DNA of 64,000 nt from Lycorma delicatula. Lineage: Eukaryota > Arthropoda > Insecta > Hemiptera > Fulgoridae. Below are positions 35,098 to 46,545 of the stretch, piece by piece (positions within the stretch are counted from its first letter, which is position 1; each line of letters begins with the position of its first letter). Below the pieces are notes generated by a model that was given only the letters and a program-made list of their open reading frames with translations, was not told the DNA's origin and made no database searches. A program made the translations under genes and the position numbers. The stretch lies in the NCBI RefSeq assembly GCF_047948215.1, contig NC_134455.1:153618575-153682574 (forward strand). The letters are read 5' to 3'.

Positions 35098-36159
35098 CCT
35101 ATTTTTTCCATCGTAGATTTCTTGTATTTTGTATATTTATTAAGCTTTTTTTACGGTTATTTTTACTTTTGTTTTACAACTATTTCTTTTTACTTTCCCG
35201 GCGAATATAGCTATAGTAGTTATATTAAAAGGCAAAAGATCATGTCAAAAATGGGGTATCGACTTTTTGCAAATCTTTACGTTTTAGAGTCTCAACTAAT
35301 TCATCTAGACGAAAAATAATACATGTACGGATATATGAATGTGTGTAGCACTACTTTTGGTCTTATACCTTAGGATTGACCAAACCGATCATTTTCAAAT
35401 TTAGCTCAAATATTTCTATACATGGACCATTCTTTTTTTCTAAATTCGTTAAGAAAGTGGGAGAATATCGCGAAAAAACAAATTTTCATTTTCTTCAGAA
35501 GCGTTATAGAAAAAACTTTATTAAAGCATATTTGCTACTTACAATGTATACAAAAATAATTTTAAAAAGCGTTTCCAAAAATCAACCCCCCACCTCTTAA
35601 ATTTGAAATTAACTTTTTTGTTCTTTTGCTCTATCTTTCTTCGGTTTAAATATTTTTCTGAAAGTACTTCAATATACACGAAGTATAAGCTTTAAAAAAT
35701 TGATAGCACTACATGAGCTATTGAAACTTGTAGTGTCTACAATTTTTTTTTTTAAATTATGGACCTCGGACATAAAATGCAGAAAAGTTTTTTAAAATTC
35801 TCTTTTTTTATTTTAGCCTTTATTGGAGTGGGTTTAGATTTAGAGAAAAGTTTACTTAAGCAAATTTGTTAAGCTTAACCTACATATGAATAGGTTTTGA
35901 AAAATAATTCTAAAACATTTCCCACCTCTAAAAAATATATATTCTGTTTATTTGGTTGTTTTGCACTATCTCTTTTAATTTTTATTTATTAATAGCCGGG
36001 TAAATAATCCAACAATTGCCAACTTTTTTTTTTTTTACTCGTATTTATCAGCACGATGGAATTTTATACTAATTTTGATTTTATTTATTATTCAGCTTAT
36101 GGGAGTCCCTTTTTATAACTTAGTGTGTTTCCCATTTTACCTTTCTTCTTGTAATCAGT
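29631..36159. other. AT-rich DNA, probably intron of the PDZ gene
   Basis: Lies upstream of the PDZ exon in its transcript sense, so at least the part next to 29631 is intron. No further exon was recognised. A (TA)n array lies at 35050-35093, and 35230-35620 looks like a dispersed repeat. An open frame at 32850-33128 (92 codons, plus strand) has balanced composition but no recognisable domain. Confidence 0.45.
35050..35093. repeat. (TA)n microsatellite
   Basis: About 22 TA dinucleotides in a row. Confidence 0.95.
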
Positions 36160-36490
36160 CCTAAGGATTGGTTTGCAGAAGTCTTCATCCTCAAGCAGTT
36201 CTAATCTTGTGCTAATCTCTTTGTTTCCATGTACGTTTCACACCCAACATTCTGTTTGGTTTGTTCAATATACCCTAGTCTTGGTCAGCCACTTTCATTG
36301 TTTTCTTCAACTGTGCCCTCTGCTATGGCGTGCAACAAACTGCTACGCCGTAGGTCACGTCCTATCCACGTGTATCATCGTTTTTTTTTAATAAGCTCTG
36401 TAAACATGGCACTTATCAATTCTTCGTAACACGTCTTCATTGGTTATTTTCTCCTTCTATGTAATCTTTAACACCCGTCGGTAGCACCAT
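36160..36490 (-). pseudogene. LINE relic, C-terminal end of reverse transcriptase ORF
   Basis: Minus-strand frames give NEDVLRRI, RDLRRSSLLHAIAEGTVEEN, PRLGYIEQTKQNVGCETYME and TKRLAQDQN, then the LINE-like 3' end (CAAACCAATCCTTAGGACTG). The order matches the C-terminal W.GH.LR...L....EG.V...R..GRPR..Y..Q......C..Y..MKRLAQDR pattern of LINE ORFs. At least two frameshifts. Similar in kind to 28141-28475 and 49490-49725, but not the same subfamily. Confidence 0.65.
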
Positions 36491-36963
36491 TTTACTATAT
36501 TCAATAGATATTGTAAGCCTAACAACTATTCAGAGATTTATTGAAAACTTAATCTAAAATAAATTAGTAAAAATCAAGTGAGCAAAAAAAAAAACTAATT
36601 ACAGGAGAACTTGAGTTTATAAACTCGGCTGAATAAAATATTAACACCAATAAAACCTATAAAGGACCATTTGATTGGATTTTAATCTAAAAATATTATA
36701 ATAAACGTCCCTATTAAATCGCGCCCAAGCATATAGCCATCTATTATAACGATTCACAAGCTTCAAAAGTACTGTTAGGATTGTAGTCCTAAATTATCAT
36801 AACTCACGATCGTAGACACCGTCTTAAAACTTTTTTTATTTTATTTTTGAACAGATTGAAGTCGAACAGAACTGATTCCAGACTGTGTAATGAGTGACTG
36901 TATAAATGAATTTGCCAACTCATTTTGCTAGCAAACGATGAGTTAGTCGAACCTATAGTTAGG
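36491..36963. other. AT-rich noncoding DNA
   Basis: Nothing recognised; a short AGGA/TCCT hairpin near 36780. Confidence 0.5.
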
Positions 36964-37226
36964 TTTATTCTATAATTTTACCTTTTGTCTTCCTTAGTTA
37001 TGTTTTTACCTGTAAAGAACGAAACACAGTTTCAGTTACAATCTTTTGAGTAAACTATACAGTTTTTAGCATCTTTGAATATATATGCATGCTTCGGTAT
37101 ACATATTTTGAGTTTTGCAATTAGGATTTCAGTTTTAATTATTAATATGTTTGTAAAATAAATGTTAAATGTTTATTAAATGACATACTCGTAACGGTTG
37201 TAGGTTTTGGCACGGTCATTTCTAAC
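36964..37226 (+). repeat. Inverted repeat arm, left
   Basis: Reverse complement of 40090-40327 with high similarity (landmarks TTTATTCTATAATTTTACCT, GAACGAAACACAGTTTCAGT, ATATATGCATGCTTCGGTAT, AACGGTTGTAGGTTTTGGCA). The left arm has about 22 extra bases near 37160, apparently a small local duplication. No coding potential recognised. Confidence 0.9.
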
Positions 37227-37639
37227 CTATAGTTAGTAGAATGTGAACCTATATTGTCATACAACACAAAGCCCTTTGTCAACCACTGCTGTTACCGATT
37301 TCGGATGATAAAGTGCAACTTGTACCAGGTTTAATTCTAATAGTGTGCAGTAATCATCGTTCCTTGTGGCACGAAGATTACTTGTGTCCTGACAGATCTA
37401 TTTTGCACTTGACTGAGATTACAGAGGATGTCGTGTCACTTAAAATATTATAAATTGTTTTCTTTCAGCATACGAAACCGATATTTCATTGGCGGGAACA
37501 ATCTTATGTTCAAATTCGTAATCTTCTTTTGTACATTGCAACAAGAATTCATTTCACCAGTATTCATAAAAAATAAATCTGAGAAAAAAATCACAAATTA
37601 AGAAAACCTGGATTCAACGTGGTTTCAGAAAAAAGAACA
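37227..37639. other. Unclassified DNA inside the inverted repeat
   Basis: Moderately AT-rich, possibly transposon-derived; the plus-strand frame near 37600 reads RKPGFNVVSEKRT, which I cannot place. Confidence 0.35.
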
Positions 37640-37890
37640 CTTAATACAGTTTGGTTTGTCACCAAACACACACGATATCTCTAGAATATATAAACCGTAT
37701 TCTTCCGTTCGCATAACGATCTACGTTGGTCAAACGGGACGGAGATTTGAACAAAAATAAAATGACTTGCAGGCCCTCTCATTAACACAGAATCAACATT
37801 TGCTAACCTCTTCATAAACACAAGTCCACCGACCTTGAACTTTCATACATACATAAAAAGAATCACATTTTAACATCCCTGAACTAAAAA
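37640..37890 (+). pseudogene. Possible Penelope-like GIY-YIG fragment
   Basis: The plus strand reads SVRITIYVGQTGRRFEQK with a stop, where YVGQTGR.F..R is the typical start of the Penelope-type GIY-YIG nuclease. After a frameshift, STFANLFINTS fits the S.FA.HL..T.H region. Very degenerate; the CxxC before the YVG is not visible. It may belong to the same class as 10717-11035, but the sequences are too decayed to align by eye. Confidence 0.45.
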
Positions 37891-38438
37891 ATAAAAACAT
37901 GCGATGATATAAATTAACCGAAAACATTAAAATCCACCTGACTTTTGAGATGGGACCATGTCAATGGTTGATTGGTCATGGGACCATCATGTAGTTCACG
38001 TTATAATTTCAGGGGGCTGAGTAATAATGATGAATATATCATTAACAAAAATTAAATAATTTTAACTAATTATAACATTGTAATATAATAATACTACAGT
38101 AAAATAAATATACTAAATAATATAAATATGCTACAGTAAAATATATACATTATAAATAATAATTATTAATATATACATTCCAAATAAGAAAGAAGTACAA
38201 TAAATGATATAAAACGATTTAAGACTTCTTTTATGAGAAGGAATTGATAATCTTTTTTCCAAAGATTGTTTCTTCCTATCAAGTATATCGGATAATTATT
38301 TATATTTTTTTTTGTATGTAGATGCCAGACTGCAGTAAAAATCTTACGTTCAGTCGTAAATACAATGTTTTTTTTATAAATATTAACAAGGAATATTTAT
38401 TAACATATAACCGAGTGATAGGAACAGCGTGTATAATA

Positions 38439-39769
38439 CAGGGTCATTCACGGGAACCGGATGTTTTTAAAATAATCATAAAAAATTGAATATTTACTTT
38501 AAAAAAGTTTTATTGGTAATGAAACACTTGTTAAATCAAAGCATTTGTTACTTACTCATGAACGAAAAATTATGTCCGGCAAGTGATGTCTATTTTGGGC
38601 AATACAGTGTTGTAGCCTTTCACGGTAACTGGCCTCAATTTGCAGCATGTCTACATCAATCTGGGTGACATGATGACGAATTGCGATCTTTAGGTCCTCC
38701 AATGTACGCGGTTTATTGCCGTACACACGCGATTTCAGAAACCCCCACAGAAAAAAATCACAACTACTCAAGTCGGGGAACCGAGGGGGCCAAGGAATGT
38801 CGCCGAATCTGGAAACGATCCGTCCCGGAAACAAGTTACGGAGAACAACCATCGTTGCCCTCGCTGTGTGCGCTGTAGCTCCATCCTGCTGGAATAACAC
38901 ATTTTGAAACTCGATTCCCCGGTTTCGTAACTCAGGGATGAAAAACGTATTCAACAACGCAATATAACGATCAGCTGTTACAGTTACGGCAGCGTCATTT
39001 TCTTAAAAAAAATACGTTCCAATAACACCGACCTTTCCTATTGCACACCAGACAGTCACCTTTGAGCTATGAAGTGGTCTCTCGTGAAGCCGATTTGAGT
39101 TTCTTTCTGCCCAATACCGGCAATTCTGTTTGTTGACGAAGCCATTCAGATGAAAATGGGCTTCGTCACTCATTAACAATAACAAATTTTCATTTTCTTC
39201 AAAAATGGTAAGCATTTGTCGACAAAATTGTAATCGCTGCGTGAAATCTTGCTCGTTTAACCTCTGCACGAAGGCTATCTTGTAAGGATGGAAATTCAGG
39301 TCTGTATGCAGAATTGTCTTACCGTACTTGTGCTCATTTGAAGCGCTGCTGAATGCCTCTGAATAGAGCGGCGTGGGCTTCTGACAATGGCTTCCCTTAC
39401 TCGTTCGATGTTCTCCGGAGTGCTAGCAGTTCGTCGGAGACCCGGTGGTTTTTTTCTTCAACATTGAACTGCTTGTTCGAAGGTTGTTTACCCGTCGCAA
39501 TATTGTGTTACGAGAAGGGACACTTGCATTACGATGGATATTAAACTGACGGCGGAAATCTCGCTGAACAGCAGTTACGGATTCGTCATTTCGCACAAAA
39601 CTGTCATACGCGTACAGTCATTGGTCAAGCGTCCACGGCTCCATCTCAACGACTAAAATGTAAATGCTATGAACAAAGGAAACGTCAGACACCAGCCACG
39701 TGCCCATCCCACCACGAACGCCCGAGTACAACCCACTTCAAAAACATCCGGTTCCCGTGAATGACCCTG
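38439..39769 (-). mobile_element. Tc1/mariner element, DD41D type, perfect TIRs
   Basis: Thirty-base terminal inverted repeats are identical (start CAGGGTCATTCACGGGAACC, arms 38439-38468 and 39740-39769). TA flanks both sides (38437-38438 and 39770-39771). The 1331-bp interior carries one almost complete transposase frame on the minus strand. Perfect TIRs suggest a younger insertion than the mariner at 4374. It sits inside the 36964-40327 inverted-repeat region. Confidence 0.96.
38556..39643 (-). pseudogene. DD41D transposase pseudogene, few lesions
   Basis: Starts MEPWTLDQ near 39643 with TGA at codon 9, then AYDSFVRNDESVTAVQRDF and RNTILRRVNNLRTSS. A frameshift near 39440 leads to PENIERVREAIVRSPRRSI; a one-base loss near 39325 leads to ILHTDLNFHPYKIAFVQRLN. 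The catalytic region follows: MSDEAHFHLNGFVNKQN (first Asp), VTVWCAIGKVGVIGTYFF, then TAA at 39003 in place of a Glu codon, QQDGATAHTAR (second Asp), WPPRFPDLSSCDFFLWGFLK (third Asp, 41 residues after the second) and a stop at 38556. All three catalytic Asp residues remain. Two nonsense codons and two frameshifts make it inactive. Confidence 0.93.
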
Positions 39770-40089
39770 TACATAGTTTTAAACCGAAAGGGGTATTAAT
39801 TTGTTGTTTAAACTGCATGATAGACAGCGTTCAAAACACTTGAGGTACAAGTAACACTAACACTTACTTTCACTGAGAGTACTGATTTCCATCATACAGT
39901 CAGCACCTGTGGTGAAAAAACTGATGTCACTTGTAAGGTTTAATATCACTTGTATTTCAGAGGACTTAGAATACTGATATACGATAGCATATTCCATTCA
40001 GTAAAGACACTGGAAGGGGGGAAATAAAGTTCATTCTTCAACCCCTTTAGTAAGGGATGTATGGTATTCTTTGAAATGGTGGTCTATTT

Positions 40090-40327
40090 TTAAAAATGAC
40101 TGTGCCAAAACCTACAACCGTTTCGAGTGTCATTTAACAAACATTTTAATAATTAAAACTGAAATTCTAATTGCAAAACTCAAAATATGTATACCGAAGC
40201 ATGCATATATATTCAAAGATGCTAAAAACTGTATAACTTACTCAAAAGATTAACACTGAAACTGTGTTTCGTTCTTTGTAGGTAAAAAAATAACTAAAGA
40301 AGACAAAAGGTAAAATTATAGAATAAA
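40090..40327 (-). repeat. Inverted repeat arm, right
   Basis: Partner of 36964-37226 in opposite orientation, about 2.9 kb away. Outside the arms the flanks no longer match. Confidence 0.9.
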
Positions 40328-42099
40328 ATTCTAATAAAAAACATATTTTAATTAAAAATAAATTTAACTGGAAAAATATATCTAAACAAAAGATATAACA
40401 TAATTCAGTAGTTCTAAATAAAACGTAAGGCTTAAAACTTTGATGTATCAAAAGCTTTTAGAGCTTATTAATAAATAATAAAGGTAGAAAAGATTTTTAA
40501 AGGAAAATCTTGAAGATAAAAAGCTTACAATAAAGCTTTTATTGAACTTGTTTAAGGATTCACTCGCAAAACATTCCTGGTTTGAAATAATGCATTAGTT
40601 GTATTTTTAACGACTAACAAATTTTTAACCGATCTTAAATCGAGAACGGCTGAGTTGTTTTAATAAATAAGCAGTATATATTGATTTTATTCACATCTAT
40701 GACTCCCTTCACATAAAATCAACATAATATTAGCAAAAAAGAAGTGAACAATTGCAAATCAGATAACGAGGAGATTTAAGGAAGGCCATCTGTTCAGTCT
40801 TCAATACCGGCTTTATAATGCATTATTAAAGTAGCTTTCAGATATCTTTCCGGTACGACAATATAGAACGTAACACTTGTAATAAAACAAGAAAATATTG
40901 CTCGCTGGTTTTCTTTATGTAGACTCACCCGTTTCTTTTTCGGATGGACGCGTCCATTATTCATAAAACCAGATGTCAAATTACTGTTCTAATATTATTG
41001 TCATAATTTTTTCACACTTCTGAAGAGTGAACATGCTTTACGCATCTTATATATTCTAAAATAACAAAATAGTAGTACATATCTATTTTCCAATAAGACA
41101 TTCATCTACGAAAATTATACTTCCTTAATACGAATTTGAAAATAATTGACACACATTCCACAATTTTTTTTTTTTTTTTTAAATAATAATTTGTAACACT
41201 TTTATGAAATATCGTAATTAACTGTGCTATAGACAAATTAAACTAAGTGGATCGTAAAATTACTTTATTAATTGTTAAATCGTCCTAAATAGGTATCGCT
41301 CCTTCTTTAGAGAAGGCTCTATTATTGTTACTGCTACGCAAGTATGCTTAAGACAACTGATAAACTTTACACCAGATGAATGTAGCATCAAGAGTTACGT
41401 GACGAAAAATTTGAGAGACGAAAAATAAGAAAGATTGTATACCAAAAGTATTAACAAAGTTTAAAAAATAAAGATATTTTAAAAACCTCTTTCTTTTAAA
41501 ATACTCTTAAAAGAGGTTTTTAAACTGATCTCTTTCTAAATATCTAAATATTGCTGGGAGAAAATTTAACGAGCTATTCGTTTTCTAAACGAACATTGAA
41601 CATTCAAAAATCATAAGACTACAGGTGTCTTTCGAGAAGATCTAAAATTTAGATTATGCCAATAATCCAGTGATTCGAATTAGATTTCTTGAGATTCTTT
41701 TAAATCGAAGGAACATAATTTCTGATATGTCTCCTTCCACAGTAAAGATTTTAATTTAATAGATCCGTTTCAACGTGTTTTTAGGGTCACTAGAACTAAA
41801 CTGGACTGTTAAAACCTTTTTAAATATATATATCAATAAAGATATAAGGACAAAAGAAAGGTTTCCCGAGAAAATAATATTGAGATTAATTTGATAGAAA
41901 AATTAATACGAGAAAAACTCTCTACAAAGGATAAAAATTAGAATATTTAAAATATATAAATGATGATGTAATAGTAAATCGATGTAGGAGAAGAATGAGA
42001 AACAGGAGAAATGGAAAATTGAATCAAATCAGTCAAATGAATGAAGACAAAAAAAAGTAACTGGAATTAAGTGTTATATCAAATATTATAAAGCAGAGG
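40328..42099. other. AT-rich noncoding DNA
   Basis: No gene. Contains a perfect 15-bp inverted repeat (TTTAAAAACCTCTTT at 41478-41492 with 41510-41524) and poly-T near 41165. Confidence 0.55.
41478..41524. repeat. 15-bp perfect inverted repeat
   Basis: Arms 41478-41492 and 41510-41524, loop 17 bases. Could extrude or fold as RNA; no element recognised around it. Confidence 0.8.
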
Positions 42100-43340
42100 A
42101 CTCGAAGACCAGCTTCTGAATATTATTAAGAGCTTCCTCAGTAACAGACCAGTCTCGGCGTCAACTACGATAGGGGACCACAGATTTTTAATGAAGGCGG
42201 AGGTTCCTCAACGTTCGGTGCTGGGGTCCTTCCTCTGGAATGTTGCGTACGACGGAGTTCTTTGGCTGCAACATCCAGAGGGGATCGAGGTTATCGGGTT
42301 TGCCGATGAGTTGGCAATTCTAGTCAGAGGTGTAGACGAGGAAAAGGTGTTGGCGAGGGGCATCAGGCCTTGGAAACTATACATGAGTGGTTATCCTTGC
42401 GATGGTTTGAACTTGTCCCTGGCAAATTCGAGGCCCTAGTCTTCTCAGGAAGGAGAGTGCTGCGAGACATCCGTTTCACGATTGGTACCTCGGTGATACA
42501 GCAGGTCCGGGCGGCCAAATACCTCGGGGTGTGGTTGGACAGCAGGAGGTCCTTCGGGCACCATATTGTGGAGACTGCAGCCAAGGCCGGGAGTGTGTTT
42601 TCAGCCAGATCCAAGATTATGACTAACACGGCAGAACAACGGCAACAGCGAAGGAAGGCGATTAGCACGACGGTCACTTCGGTGATGTTATATGCGTTCC
42701 CGGCCTGTTATATTGCCCAGAGCCATGCGGATGAAGAGGTAACGTGTAATGTTGGAATCGCTTCATAGGAGGCGCATTGTGTGCGCGTACAGGACTATCT
42801 CCTATGACGCGATCTGTGTGATAACTGGTATTCCACCAACAGATCTGCTGGTGGTGGAGCAGGGGCCTTCGTTTCGGTGGAATATCGAAACCGAAGGCGA
42901 GAGTCAGAATTATGACTCGCTGGCAGAGGAGGTGGACGGCTAATGAGAAGGGAAGCTAAACCGGGCGGCTTATCCCTGAGCTGAAGTATACCGAACATGG
43001 AGACTTTCGGAAGCTACTTGGCTACTTGGCAGAGGGCGTCGGCAGGATGCAGATATTGCGAGTCTGAAGACACGATCGAACACACCTGGTTCGAATGCGA
43101 CACGTGGTTCATAATCAGATCTCGGCACTCGGTGGAGGTTACGGCTAACACGGTTGTTCATCTCATGCTCTGCACTCGCAAGGGCTGGTCCAAAGTGGCC
43201 AATCTAGCCAACTGCATATTGATCCTCATGGGTGCGGTGCGGAGGAGGCAATATGAGTGTAGTATTAGTCTACTGCTTCATTTATTGTTTCTTGTTGTCG
43301 GACCGGACCTCCTGTTATTCCTTCATACTTGATTTCCTTC
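42100..43340 (+). pseudogene. R1-clade-like non-LTR retrotransposon, 3' half of RT ORF
   Basis: Starts inside the RT palm: LLNIIKSFLSNRP, VPQRSVLGSFLWNVAYD (motif B, with R for G), then GFADELAIL, where the catalytic FADD has become FADE. A frameshift near 42362 leads to ALETIHEWLSLRWFELVPGK, the FSGRR and RAAKYLGVWLDSRRSFGHH thumb motifs, and RRKAISTTVTSVMLYAFPA. A second shift near 42750 gives LESLHRRRIVCAYRTIS and the GIPPTDLLV region. After more damage the C-terminal CCHC knuckle CRYCESEDTIEHTWFEC (from 43048) is intact, as is typical of R1-clade ORF2. 5' truncated within RT. Confidence 0.88.
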
Positions 43341-43920
43341 CGGAGGTGCCAATGTGTCTATTTTGTAACTTGGGTATTTGATTTCCGGTGTTGTATGTAT
43401 TGTTATTATGTTCTTGATTCTTTGTAATGTTTTACTTCCTGTGTTTTTCTTGTAACTTATTTTTTGACGTGCATCTTTTATAACTTTTATGATTTTTGTG
43501 TGTGTATTATTTATGGCAACTGCGTGACTCATTCTTTTGTGTGTACCCTGTGTGACTTTTGTGGTTATGTATATGCTTAATTCATATAAAAAAATATTTT
43601 TTCAACACGTGGCGACGTCTAGGATCAGGAAGGCAGCGTCCTTGCCTAGGACACCTTGGCTTGCTTGCATGCAAGAACGGTGGAGCTAGGGTGTTTCTGA
43701 TGATGGCACGGAGGACCCTTGGGGTATGAGGGCGCGCTAGAGGGGCATTATGGCTGTCCAAAAGGAGAAGTCGGTCTGTTCCTGTGATCCAGGGGGGACC
43801 CGGAAGGGTAGTCTCAGTGGAGAACCAAGACAGGGGGTTAGGCTACTGCCACGACACCCGGGAGGGACTGATATAATGTTTAACGGTGGTCCCGGTCGCT
43901 CCTGAGGTGTTTAAAAAAGG
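42100..43920 (+). mobile_element. R1-clade-like non-LTR element, 5'-truncated, with 3' UTR
   Basis: Beyond the coding relic, 43600-43915 is a GC-rich stretch full of GG and CC runs that ends with GAGGTGTTTAAAAAAGGACA, probably the 3' UTR and an A-rich end. A more AT-rich stretch (43340-43600) lies between; it may be part of the UTR or a later insertion. No target duplication identified. Confidence 0.7.
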
Positions 43921-44236
43921 ACAGAAGTAAATATCATAAAGCAATAAAAAGTTAAGATACCATAAAAGAGACAATTAAATTATAAGGTAAGAAAAATCTC
44001 CGTTATTCAGGTAAATTTATATTTTTCACGATTTTTTCTAACTTGGTAATAAATATAATTACCCCATCCGAAAAAATTACGCAATATTTTTAGGAAAACG
44101 GCAAAGATTAAGTAAATTTTGGAAATTTTACATAAAAATCAGAAAGCATAGAAACATCAATACGGTGTTAATATCTTTATTCGACTAAAATTGCATTACA
44201 TACTTTTTGAAATACGAACATTTTTTTTAAATACAA
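43921..44236. other. AT-rich noncoding DNA
   Basis: Nothing recognised. Confidence 0.6.
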
Positions 44237-44883
44237 AGTGATTCACGAAGTATGTAAAAAATTTCAGGAGATGCTCTATTGGTGAAAATAAAGAAGAAAG
44301 TTCATATAAATACAGGTTCGGAAACGCTTCGTCAGCGAGTGTCGGCTGGCGAAAGATTTCGCCCTGATTTCTCCGCCTTCGGTAAAATTAAGCCATAATG
44401 TAATTCTTGGAACTCAAATTGAGAGATAAATTTACTGATTTACATGAAATTTAGTTTCTGTGAACTTTAATCATACCATTGTACTCAGAATAAATTTCTC
44501 TATAAATTTTGTTTAAAATGTCTGTGTTTTTAACCTTTAAAGTTTTTTCGCTAAACATAAATTAGTGTGTTTTTACACACAATTCAGTTTCAACCAAAAT
44601 TTTTTATCTTTTACCCCAGATTTCTAGAAAGCTAGTAAAAATTCAGTTTCTGGGACCTTTTTTTAGGTGAGATTTCATATAAAACCACTAAATTTCCTCC
44701 TTAATTTGGTTCCGAAGGATCACAGTCTGACTTAATTTTACCGAAAGCGCAGAAGCAGGGCGAATCTTTTGTTTGCCGACACTCGTTAACGAAGCGGGTT
44801 TCCGAATCTATGTTTAGATGGAACTTTATTTTTAAGTAGTAGCAACATCTCCTGAAAGTTTATTACATTTTTCGTGAATCACT
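44237..44883. mobile_element. Foldback element with ~220-bp terminal inverted repeats (family C)
   Basis: Left end AGTGATTCACGAA reads inward; the right end is its reverse complement (TTCGTGAATCACT, ending 44883). The arms continue for over 200 bp each (landmarks on the right arm CTTAATTTTACCGAAAGCGC, GAAGCAGGGCGAA and CGACACTCGTTAACGAAGCG, mirrored at 44320-44395). The central part is noncoding. A half-copy of the right arm is present at 57286-57540. Structure fits a non-autonomous foldback or MITE element. Confidence 0.8.
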
Positions 44884-46039
44884 ATATAATCAATAACTAA
44901 ATAACATAAGAACAAGACTACCGATCGGAAACAACAGCATATTAACTTTATTTCAGTAATGTAGGTCGATCTGGATAGCGGTTTTATTTTAAGTTGTTTT
45001 GAAACAAAAAACAAATCCGCAGATGTCAAACTGAAATCGATTAGTGAATGTAGCTGTAAAAAAAATCATCTAATCTCCACTAGAAATTATTAATGCGCCC
45101 ATTATAATTAAATTACTAACAGAAAATGTATAGTAATACAGAATGTTTCACAAAGTTTTCACTTCTGAAGCGCACTCTTTGAAATCATTTGAAGTAAAAT
45201 TCATATAAATACAAGTAGTTCATATAAATACACCGCTTGTATATTTTATTTATAGTAAGGAAAAAAGTTTAATTTTGAATTCTGCTTTAAATGTAAAAGA
45301 TCAACTGAAATTCTTGAGATACAATTCTGTGGTGAAATTAGTGGTTTTATATGAAGTTTATCTGAAAAGATAATAATATAAACACTTTTAGGTTTAATGT
45401 AAACTAATTTTGTTAAATTGCCAATTATTATATAAAACTTGGCAACAAAAATAGAAATAAATTTTGAGAAAATTTACGTAAATAAAATCAATTGAAAACC
45501 ACACATTCTTAAAAAACTCTACTTTTACTTATAAAAAAAACTTGTCAGAAAATGTTATGATTCTAAACTCTAAACCTGCAATCAAAATTGTGTGTGCGTG
45601 AGAACGTATCTCTCCCCCTATCAATTACTCCCTTTCTCCCACCATCCCAACACCACTGAAACACACACTCTCACTCTCTCTCATTTTGTGTATTACATTT
45701 AACCGATTAAAATAATAACTGATAATGTTTAAAATGACTTCCGTGATTATTTACACAAAAACTACTTCAATGTATAACATAGTACTACATACGTAATTAC
45801 TGAAAGTACTTAAGAATTGTTATTACTTAGCAAATATTTTACTTACACATTATCACTATAAAACTTAATTAAATTATTATTATGACTTTAAATACTTCTA
45901 TTTTTTTTTCTTTCTTTTTTTTAGTTATGTATTTTGAAAACTTGCTCGGTGCTCGGATCAACAGTTTACACCGATCCATCCAGACAAAATGCTTGGGCAG
46001 TTCCTTTTACTTTCCTGGCACCATAGCTCTACAGCTTCG
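44884..46039. other. AT-rich noncoding DNA
   Basis: No gene. 45135-45370 has short matches to family C (TTCATATAAATAC, GTGGTTTTATATGAA) and may be a very old copy. A C/T-rich tract lies at 45605-45690. Confidence 0.45.
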
Positions 46040-46545
46040 CTTCAATTAGGAAAGTATGGTGATGTCAAAAAATGGGTAATGGGTTTTTTTTCATGTCTTG
46101 ACGTTTCATGACCCAGGGACCCAAAAAAAGTGAGGGAAGCGTAATACCTTTGATTAATAAACCCATTTTTATGAAATTTTACTCTCAGACTCGTGTATAT
46201 GGGACAATTTTTTAGTAAAATGATACGGTCAATATCCCTAAGTGAAGGGGGAGGGGGAAATTTTAAGTCAATTTTGTTAAAAGTTTGCAAACATAATTCA
46301 ACTTTATATTAAGCTCAGTCCGTGCGCATATGTTTATCTTACCATTTTTTTCAATTTTTCCCCCCAAATTCCTCCTTCCCATATATCGAAAGAAGCCATC
46401 TTTTCATTTACTGCATAATTTTTAACCGAATCCTTTTGCCTTCCTAAAGCAGAGTAGTAATGGTGCAAGTTGCCCCCCAAAAATATTTTGGGGACAATAT
46501 TGGGAGTGGAGGAGCCGATCAATGTTAAAAAAATCGATTTTTTTG
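46040..46545. repeat. Unclassified dispersed-repeat-like segment
   Basis: Less AT-rich than surroundings with G and C homopolymer runs (GGGGGAGGGGG near 46248, CCCCCC near 46361 and 46474). Part of it (46050-46115) weakly matches the minus strand of 4085-4185. No coding potential conserved. Called a repeat on texture and this weak match only. Confidence 0.4.

Noticed and set aside
35041..35319. Open frame beginning with a long Tyr-Ile repeat
   Set aside because: It is translation of a (TA)n microsatellite.
45135..45370. Possible third copy of foldback family C
   Set aside because: Only short matches of 12-15 bases; too weak to call.
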